A stretch of 35,583 nucleotides of DNA, from positions 1-35,583 of the forward strand of contig CAZVEO010000011.1 in assembly GCA_964626385.1 (NCBI GenBank), read 5' to 3'. The translations under genes were made by a program, and so were the position numbers. This document shows, in pieces, positions 31,930-35,583 of this stretch. The notes beneath the pieces were generated by a model. The model did not search any database and was not told the origin of the DNA. It worked only from the letters and a program-made list of their open reading frames with translations. The first letter of the stretch is position 1; each line of letters begins with the position of its first letter. The stretch comes from Scybalousia_A sp964626385. Lineage in GTDB: Bacteria; Bacteroidota; Bacteroidia; Bacteroidales; P3.

Positions 31930-33111
31930 TTAAATATTTATTTTATTATAAGCTGTAAGCCACCTTATAGGAACTTCTCCTTTCATAGCCAAAAGATAAT
32001 CCTCATAAAGACAAGGTACTATATAATGTCTCATATATTTGTGTTTTGACTCTTGTGGACAAGGCACTTCCACCCACCAACGAGAACTTTTCTTACTCTT
32101 ATAAAATATGATATCTTCGTTTTCCTGCTCGGTTTGTACGTTAAATTTATAATAGTTTTCTTTGTCCTTGTAAGGAAAATCTTGCTTTCTCCACAAATAA
32201 CCTTCTATAAAATAATAGATAGCATGGGCTATAAGTTGTGCTGCACGTTCAGCAATATCTTTGATAGGGTTAAGTCCGGTAAAACAAATAGAAGAAAGTT
32301 TATCACTCATACCAGCATAGTTTATTATCTTACAAAACTCCTCTCCATAAAGCCCGTGTGGAGAAGATGATGCAGGAGAATCGGAGGCTCTTATAGCGTT
32401 TATATCCACAAGCAACATATCTGCATCTCTTACCAAAGGTTCTACAGCCTCTAATTTGTTTTGTATTTCCCCCAAACGCTTGTACTCAAACCTTAGATTG
32501 TCCATAAGTTCCAACGCTTTTTTGTCTACAAAATATGATTGATAGGCAATATGAGTATAGTCAAATAGATAATTAGGCTCGTTGCAAAGCAATTTGTGTA
32601 TAAAGTTTTTGTCCGAAATACTTACTTGCTCACCAATAAGGTCAAAAGAAGAATCTATATTCATTAAGTTTATTATCTGAGCAATATTTATATAAGCCTT
32701 ATATACCCCAAGGGCTATATCATTGCTTCCGCCAAGTACTATAGGAATGATGCCGTGTTGTAACAATTCACCTACAACCTCGCCTATAGCAAAATAGGTG
32801 TCCTCCACTTTTTGACCAAGTTTGATATTGCCAATATCTATAATTTTTATATTTTCATCTTGAGGCATAAGAGGATAGAAACAAGAGCGTATTCTATCCG
32901 GGGCAAAACTACACCCCTTATTATCCAAACTTGCTCTATCTTCAGCCACTCCTATTAGGGCAATATCTATACTATTGTCTATTTTAGGAAAAGCATCCTC
33001 CTTTAAAAACATTTCTATTCTGTCTCCCCAGGTTGCAAATCTTTCTATATCACAATCAAAACCGACTTTTTCCAAATCTATGGGTGTAAGGTATTTTGCT
33101 ATATCAGTCAT
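31930..33111 (-). CDS. Ureohydrolase-fold (arginase/formimidoylglutamase-like) protein with altered metal site
   Basis: The fold is recognisable from IALIGVAEDRAS (about 49-61), the loop around 127-131, NIDSSFDL (151-158), YQSYFV and LVDINAIRASDSPASSSPHG (234-253). True ureohydrolases bind two Mn through GGDHS, DAHxD and DxDxxDP. Here these read GGSND, IDSSFD and DINAIRASD, so both histidines and several aspartates are missing. Catalysis by the standard mechanism looks unlikely. A C-terminal extension after about residue 310 (RKQDFPYKDKENYYKF, SSRWWVEVP) is not part of arginase. At 393 aa it is longer than HutG. I think related proteins occur widely in Bacteroidota, often annotated formimidoylglutamase. 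Function unknown. Confidence 0.78.
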   Translation of the reverse strand: MTDIAKYLTPIDLEKVGFDCDIERFATWGDRIEMFLKEDAFPKIDNSIDIALIGVAEDRASLDNKGCSFAPDRIRSCFYPLMPQDENIKIIDIGNIKLGQKVEDTYFAIGEVVGELLQHGIIPIVLGGSNDIALGVYKAYINIAQIINLMNIDSSFDLIGEQVSISDKNFIHKLLCNEPNYLFDYTHIAYQSYFVDKKALELMDNLRFEYKRLGEIQNKLEAVEPLVRDADMLLVDINAIRASDSPASSSPHGLYGEEFCKIINYAGMSDKLSSICFTGLNPIKDIAERAAQLIAHAIYYFIEGYLWRKQDFPYKDKENYYKFNVQTEQENEDIIFYKSKKSSRWWVEVPCPQESKHKYMRHYIVPCLYEDYLLAMKGEVPIRWLTAYNKINI

Positions 33112-33158
33112 ATTTTCTCCTTAATTGTTTGTTATTTTTCTTTATACTTTGAAAAACA

Positions 33159-34466
33159 TTAGTCCACTCTCTCTATTTCTGCTCCTATGCTGTTTAATCT
33201 TATATCTATATCTTGATATCCTCTATCAATTTGCTCTATGTTGTCTATTACGCTTGTTCCTTCTGCGCTCATGGCGGCAATCAACAAGGCAACACCTGCT
33301 CTAATATCGGGCGAAGACATTCGTATAGCTCTCAAAGGATATTTCCTTTCATTGCCAATGACTGTTGCTCTATGAGGGTCGCACAATATGATTTTTGCCC
33401 CCATATCAATAAGTTTATCAACAAAAAACAATCTGCTTTCAAACATCTTTTGGTGTATCAAAACGCTACCCTTTGCCAATATGGAACAAGACAAAGCTAT
33501 ACTTATGAGGTCTGGTGTAAATCCCGGCCAAGGAGCATCCGAAATAGTCATAATAGAACCATCCATAAATTTCTCTATTTCATAGATTTCTTGCGAAGGA
33601 ATAATCATATCATCACCTTCTTTTTCTATTTTGATACCAAGTCGTTTAAATACTTCGGGAATAACTCCTAAATGTTGCCAACAAACATCTTTCAATCTGA
33701 TATTGCTTCTTGTCATAGCAGCCAAACCTATAAAACTACCTACCTCTATCATATCGGGAAGCAGAGAGTGTTGGGTACCTTTTAATTCGCTAACTCCCTC
33801 TATGGTCAAAAGGTTACTGCCCACACCACTTATTTTTGCTCCCATATTGTTGAGCATTGTGCAGAGTTGATAAAGATAAGGCTCGCAAGCGGCATTGAAT
33901 ATTTGTGTTTTACCCTCTGCAAAAACACTTGCCATTATGATGTTTGCGGTTCCTGTTATAGAGGCCTCATCCAAAAGCATATAAACGCCTTTAAGTCTCT
34001 TAGCCTCCACATCATAAGCCATAGTTTCAAAATTATAGGATATTCTTGCTCCAAGTTTTTCAAAACTATTAAAATGGGTGTCCAAACGTCTTCTACCTAT
34101 TTTATCACCGCCGGGTGTAGGAATATGTGCTTTGGAAAACCTTGCCAACATAGGACCGACAAGCATAACGCTTCCTCTTAACATGGTAGATTTTAGTTTA
34201 TATTCTTTAGTGTAGATCTTATCTATATCTATATCATCACACTGAAAACTATAAGTATTCTCTCCCTCTTTACTCACCTTACAACCTATAAAAGATATTA
34301 AATCAATAAGATTATTTACATCTCTTATATTAGGAATATTATGTATTGTTACTTTTTCTTTTGTCAGCAAAGTTGCACAGATAACTTGCAAGGCCTCATT
34401 TTTAGCACCCTGTACTTGCAAATCTCCGCTTAAATGTTTTCCTCCTGTAATTATAAATGAAGACAT
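33159..34466 (-). CDS. murA: UDP-N-acetylglucosamine 1-carboxyvinyltransferase MurA (Cys-to-Asp variant)
   Basis: MurA catalyses the first committed step of peptidoglycan synthesis, transferring enolpyruvate from PEP to UDP-GlcNAc. Its 435 aa match the family. GGKHLSGDLQVQGAKNEAL (8-26) holds the conserved Lys-Asn pair; MLRGSVMLVGPMLAR and PDMIEVGSFIGLAAM follow, with SSPDIRAGVALLIAA near the end. The catalytic loop reads PTPGGDKIGRRRLDTH, so the position of E. coli Cys115 is Asp121. Asp at this site is known to keep activity and abolish fosfomycin alkylation. murA follows DUF4290 by 28 nt. Confidence 0.95.
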   Translation of the reverse strand: MSSFIITGGKHLSGDLQVQGAKNEALQVICATLLTKEKVTIHNIPNIRDVNNLIDLISFIGCKVSKEGENTYSFQCDDIDIDKIYTKEYKLKSTMLRGSVMLVGPMLARFSKAHIPTPGGDKIGRRRLDTHFNSFEKLGARISYNFETMAYDVEAKRLKGVYMLLDEASITGTANIIMASVFAEGKTQIFNAACEPYLYQLCTMLNNMGAKISGVGSNLLTIEGVSELKGTQHSLLPDMIEVGSFIGLAAMTRSNIRLKDVCWQHLGVIPEVFKRLGIKIEKEGDDMIIPSQEIYEIEKFMDGSIMTISDAPWPGFTPDLISIALSCSILAKGSVLIHQKMFESRLFFVDKLIDMGAKIILCDPHRATVIGNERKYPLRAIRMSSPDIRAGVALLIAAMSAEGTSVIDNIEQIDRGYQDIDIRLNSIGAEIERVD

Positions 34467-34494
34467 AACACCTTAGTTTTTTTTTATCAAAAAC

Positions 34495-35121
34495 TTATTT
34501 TTTCTTATTGTTTTTTGCTTTGGCTTGTTTGTTATTATTATTATTGTTGTTGTTAGTTTTCTTGTTAAGACCAAGTAATTCTTTGTTTGATTTAAATTGA
34601 AAATCTGCAGGCAAAATTATTCGTCCATTAGACAAACGTTCCAAATTGTTTCTCAGCACCTGTTCATCGCAAGTGTTTATATTATATTGCAGATATAATT
34701 TTTTCATTTGTTGCGCCAAGTCATTTACCAAACTTTTCTTTTCTTTTCCTTCTGGCATTTGAGCAACATTTTTTACCAAACTCTCAAGCAATGCTCCGTA
34801 TGTTTTATAAGTTATTTTGCTGTTTTTGTATCTTAGAGTAGAAGGTTTTTCGTCCTTTTGTTCCCTTGTCGGTTTTTCGTACGGAGAATCTACATCCAAT
34901 TTATAGTCAGAGATTATAAACAGATGGTCCCAAAGTTTTTGTTGATAATTTGCTGTTTGATTGTTAGAAGGGTTTACTTGTCCCATAGCAACAATAATGG
35001 TTTTAGCATATTCGTTGCGTTTTTCTCTATCCTTAATAGTCAAACAATATTCTACCATTTTCTGAATATGTCTTCCATATTCAGGTATTATCATTTTTTC
35101 TCTTTGAGTGTTGTATTCCAT
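34495..35121 (-). CDS. DUF4290-family protein
   Basis: This Bacteroidota-specific conserved protein of unknown function has 208 aa, no signal peptide and no membrane segment. The N-terminal IIPEYGRHIQKMVEYCLTIK, then IIVAMGQVNPSNNQ and LWDHLFIISDYKLDVDSPYE, are the recognisable family core. The tail is a low-complexity run of eight Asn followed by KQAKAKNNKKK, encoded by an AAC/AAT triplet array (about 34532-34555) that could vary in length. Its place directly upstream of murA is, from memory, a recurrent arrangement in the phylum and hints at an envelope or growth role. It has a -7 box at 35205-35212 with an 84-nt leader. Confidence 0.82.
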   Translation of the reverse strand: MEYNTQREKMIIPEYGRHIQKMVEYCLTIKDREKRNEYAKTIIVAMGQVNPSNNQTANYQQKLWDHLFIISDYKLDVDSPYEKPTREQKDEKPSTLRYKNSKITYKTYGALLESLVKNVAQMPEGKEKKSLVNDLAQQMKKLYLQYNINTCDEQVLRNNLERLSNGRIILPADFQFKSNKELLGLNKKTNNNNNNNNKQAKAKNNKKK

Positions 35122-35204
35122 GTAAAAAAGTATATTGTGTAAATTATTCTATTAATCAAAAAATTATAATCATAGCAAAACCGCTATTATTCTTTTATAG
35201 AATG

Positions 35205-35212
35205 CAAAATTA
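35205..35212 (-). promoter_or_regulatory. -7 box of the DUF4290-murA operon
   Basis: TAATTTTG on the minus strand matches TAnnTTTG. The -33 region is not recognisable. It would give a leader of roughly 80 nt. Confidence 0.55.
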
Positions 35213-35367
35213 CAAATTTTAATAGAAAAAACATTCTATTTAATAAAAAAAACAAAAAATAACAATACGCATACCTTGACCTATCAATATAACAACTTTA
35301 CAGGTTTTGTACGATAGTCTAAATACATCTACAAAACCTTAAAAAAAATTATCAAAAAGAGCCTAAA

Positions 35368-35404
35368 AATAACGGCTTTGCCCTTACAAAACAGCCAGTG
35401 GCTG
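35368..35404. repeat. Short repeat modules next to the right-end element
   Basis: AACGGCTTTGCCCTTACAAA is followed by the palindrome CAGCC-AGT-GGCTG (35392-35404), the same module order as beside the internal element (AACGGCTTTGCC, then a palindrome). From 35213 to 35365 I see only AT-rich sequence. Confidence 0.75.
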
Positions 35405-35408
35405 CGTT

Positions 35409-35583
35409 TACTGAGAATCAATGAGTTACAAATAAAAAGTGTGCACGCATTTGGTCAGGTCAAAAAATGTTCGTAACTTTGTAAGAGAAAAAGATACCTA
35501 CCTCAAAATTAACGATTTTTATCCTTGCAACTACTTGATAATCAATAATAACGAATCTTCGTTTCGATTTCTCGAAACGAAGA
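35409..35583 (+). repeat. Right-end partial copy of the 403-bp dispersed element
   Basis: It begins TACTGAGAATCA and matches the reverse complement of 13534-13359 with scattered substitutions, including the promoter and the hairpin. The hairpin's second arm is cut at 12 of 16 bases by the window edge. Adding TTC and the first 222 bases of the window would rebuild a complete element. Confidence 0.9.
35450..35481 (+). promoter_or_regulatory. Consensus promoter inside the dispersed element (right-end copy)
   Basis: TTTG (35450-35453), a 20-nt spacer and TAACTTTG (35474-35481). The boxes and spacing equal those of the internal copy, although the spacer (ATCTTCG versus ATGTTCG) and the downstream sequence differ. 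Confidence 0.75.

Noticed and set aside
31930..33111. Confident naming as hutG or arginase
   Set aside because: The metal-binding His and Asp residues that define the enzymes are absent, so only fold-level naming is supported.
1..35583. The window as a complete circular plasmid, because its ends nearly join
   Set aside because: It carries rpoD, dnaX, dnaN, murA, prfA and secG and no plasmid replication genes; the near-join is explained by a multi-copy repeat at both ends.

Overview
The window is chromosomal DNA from a member of the Bacteroidota, most likely an uncultured member of Bacteroidales. The basis is the gene content: a short RpoD-type sigma factor, the T9SS component PorZ, DUF4290 next to murA, SecG behind a small TPR-like protein, and an HTH-less NtrC-type regulator. 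The promoters agree: TAnnTTTG -7 boxes, several with a TTTG or TTG about 19-20 nt upstream. The DNA is very AT-rich. I recognised no tRNA, rRNA, phage, IS or CRISPR array. Both window ends lie inside copies of one dispersed repeat, so it is probably a whole assembly contig that stopped at repeats.

Layout. 1-487: half of the repeat element, small palindromic repeats and the rpoD promoter. 488-3055 (+): rpoD and dnaX; dnaX is split over two frames at a run of nine A, the classic gamma/tau arrangement. 3086-5090 (-): RluA-type pseudouridine synthase, phosphatidylserine decarboxylase and a small secreted protein. 5286-6746 (+): PepD. 6796-12029 (-): a tight set of M3 lipoprotein peptidase, LTA-synthase-type membrane transferase and CapF-like epimerase/cupin. 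12141-12842 (-): plsY. 12897-13930: about 1 kb without a gene, holding a full 403-bp repeat element, a 4 x 31-bp tandem repeat and many short palindromes. 13995-16393 (+): dnaN and a secreted bleomycin-hydrolase-like peptidase. 16530-21170 (-): a five-gene surface-glycan cluster (pyruvyl transferase, GT2, LicD, SDR, LicD). 21311-22278 (-): TPR-like gene and secG. 22565-30609 (+): flavodoxin, prfA, porZ, recO, exonuclease III, OmpA lipoprotein and a MutS-like ATPase. 30734-35121 (-): DUF4290, murA, ureohydrolase-like protein and response regulator.

Most genes are housekeeping (replication, transcription, translation termination, lipid and peptidoglycan synthesis, secretion), with an accessory surface-polysaccharide block in the middle. 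The most unusual content is non-coding. The 403-bp element carries a conserved, perfectly spaced Bacteroidota promoter reading into a 16-bp perfect hairpin. Around it are families of 15-bp palindromes (6-bp stem, 3-nt loop) that show compensatory base changes between copies. Other points are the dnaX frameshift, a MurA with Asp at the catalytic Cys position, a ureohydrolase fold lacking metal ligands, an NtrC-like regulator with a degenerate GAFTGA loop and no HTH, and a MutS-like ATPase with no mismatch-recognition domain.

All calls come from reading the sequence and from memory of protein families. No database search was run.
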